Origin: Verrucomicrobia bacterium S94
GTDB lineage: Bacteria; Verrucomicrobiota; Kiritimatiellia; Kiritimatiellales; Pontiellaceae
NCBI GenBank assembly: GCA_004299845.1
Contig: CP036201.1
Span: 3,286,001 to 3,350,000 of the forward strand
DNA: 64,000 nt
Direction: 5' to 3'
Shown: piece by piece, positions 63,423 through 64,000 of the stretch
How positions within the stretch are numbered: position 1 is the first letter of the stretch
Layout of the letters: each line of letters opens with the position of its first letter
Position numbers and translations under genes: made by a program
The notes under the pieces: model-generated
Database searches by the model: none
Told to the model about the DNA's origin: nothing
Seen by the model: the letters and a program-made list of their open reading frames with translations, nothing else

Positions 63423-64000
63423 TATAAGTCACCGTTGCAAAGTGTATCCACGATACGACATACATCGCAAGTGTCTAATACGTCGTGCACCCGCAAAATA
63501 TGCGCACCGAACGCCGCCGACCATCCGGCAACACCCAGGCTTCCTGCCAGACGCTGATTCGGATCTTCCCGCTCCAGAATTTTTCCGATCATGCTTTTAC
63601 GTGATGCCCCGATCATAACCGGTGCTGTTGCTGCAAAGTCGGGAATACGGCGCAGTAATTGAAGGTTGTGCTCGAGTGTTTTGCCGAATCCGATCCCGGG
63701 ATCAATCACGATGTTTTTCCGTTTAACACCACGATCAACGGCAAAAGCGATCCGCTTTTCCAGATAGTGGAACACCTCGCGTACGGGATCTTCATAATCC
63801 GGATTGGTCTGCATCGTCTGAGGGGTACCTTTCATATGCATCAGAACAACCCCTGCACCCGATCCGGCCGCAACATCCGCCATCTTTTCATCAAATTCAA
63901 ATCCGGAAACATCATTAATAATATCCGCGCCGGCTTCCAGAGCCTGGAAAGCGGTTTTCGATTTCATGGTATCGATCGAAATCAGGACATCGGTTTTTGC
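63422..64000 (-). CDS. folP: Dihydropteroate synthase FolP, 5' part outside window
   Basis: FolP joins p-aminobenzoate to the pterin in folate synthesis. Only the C-terminal ~190 residues lie in the window; the frame continues through base 64000. Visible parts are VLISIDTMKSKTA, GADIINDVSGF, VVLMHMKGTPQTMQ, the block NIVIDPGIGFGKTLEHN and MIGASRKSMIG, plus RVHDVLDT near the end. The pterin and sulfonamide-binding loops are thus normal. The gene is followed directly by cdaA. Confidence 0.93.
   Translation of the reverse strand, partial: AKTDVLISIDTMKSKTAFQALEAGADIINDVSGFEFDEKMADVAAGSGAGVVLMHMKGTPQTMQTNPDYEDPVREVFHYLEKRIAFAVDRGVKRKNIVIDPGIGFGKTLEHNLQLLRRIPDFAATAPVMIGASRKSMIGKILEREDPNQRLAGSLGVAGWSAAFGAHILRVHDVLDTCDVCRIVDTLCNGDL

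Noticed and set aside
1-64000. CRISPR arrays, prophage, rRNA operon
   Set aside because: No regularly spaced repeats, no phage structural genes and no rRNA-like sequence were seen.

Overview
The window is a protein-rich bacterial chromosome segment of moderate GC that carries what looks like the replication origin. Diderm hallmarks are a complete type II secretion operon, an outer-membrane beta-barrel gene and many Sec signal peptides. Together with a Minf_1886-family gene, a UreA-UreB fusion and S23 and Spy-like genes, these suggest a member of the Verrucomicrobiota/Kiritimatiellota (PVC) group. This placement is inferred from gene content; no rRNA lies in the window.

Layout: 0-4 kb holds the end of a TPM-domain gene, an acetyltransferase-like gene, a ureidoglycolate lyase homologue and an MFS carrier. 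An IS5-type element follows (4136-4966). 5-16 kb holds a PAS hybrid histidine kinase, a dihydrolipoyl-dehydrogenase-like flavoprotein, an alpha/beta hydrolase, an AcuI/YhdH remnant, a three-part EIIA / PK-like / diadenylate cyclase protein, membrane and hotdog-like proteins, a secreted TIM-barrel protein and metA. 16-21 kb is accessory: a secreted unknown, a Fic protein framed by TTAGTAAT-type palindromes, and a second IS with imperfect terminal inverted repeats. leuS and an S23 four-helix-bundle gene bounded by inverted repeats come next.

24-35.5 kb is an 11-kb minus-strand nitrogen island: urtABCDE (urea ABC importer), a frameshifted beta-barrel porin, then ureAB-ureC-ureF-ureG-ureD. A strong sigma-54 type -24/-12 element precedes urtA, so import and hydrolysis of urea look nitrogen-controlled as one unit. 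No ureE is seen; UreG carries a His-rich head that may take over nickel handling. An EF-hand protein follows on the plus strand. 36.6-48.2 kb is a gsp operon (gspD-E-F-G-H-I-J-K, then GspL-, GspM- and GspC-like genes).

48-64 kb surrounds the origin. Genes to the left read mainly on the minus strand up to dnaA, which is on the plus strand. dnaA and dnaN are separated by about 640 bp holding DnaA-box-like 9-mers and an AT-rich tract, and the strand base bias appears to flip there. To the right lie tRNA-Gln(CTG), an AmmeMemoRadiSam-type radical SAM gene coupled to a frameshifted yajD, and mnmG. Inside mnmG, within an apparent insertion, are two parS-like 16-mers. The end holds folP-cdaA-cdaR (c-di-AMP synthesis) and a TPR lipid/periplasmic-type protein.

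The most notable points are the parS sites embedded in mnmG, two different diadenylate cyclase proteins (one fused to a PTS EIIA domain), the sigma-54 driven urea operon, a DnaA with altered DNA-recognition residues, and two genes each broken by one base in a homopolymer.
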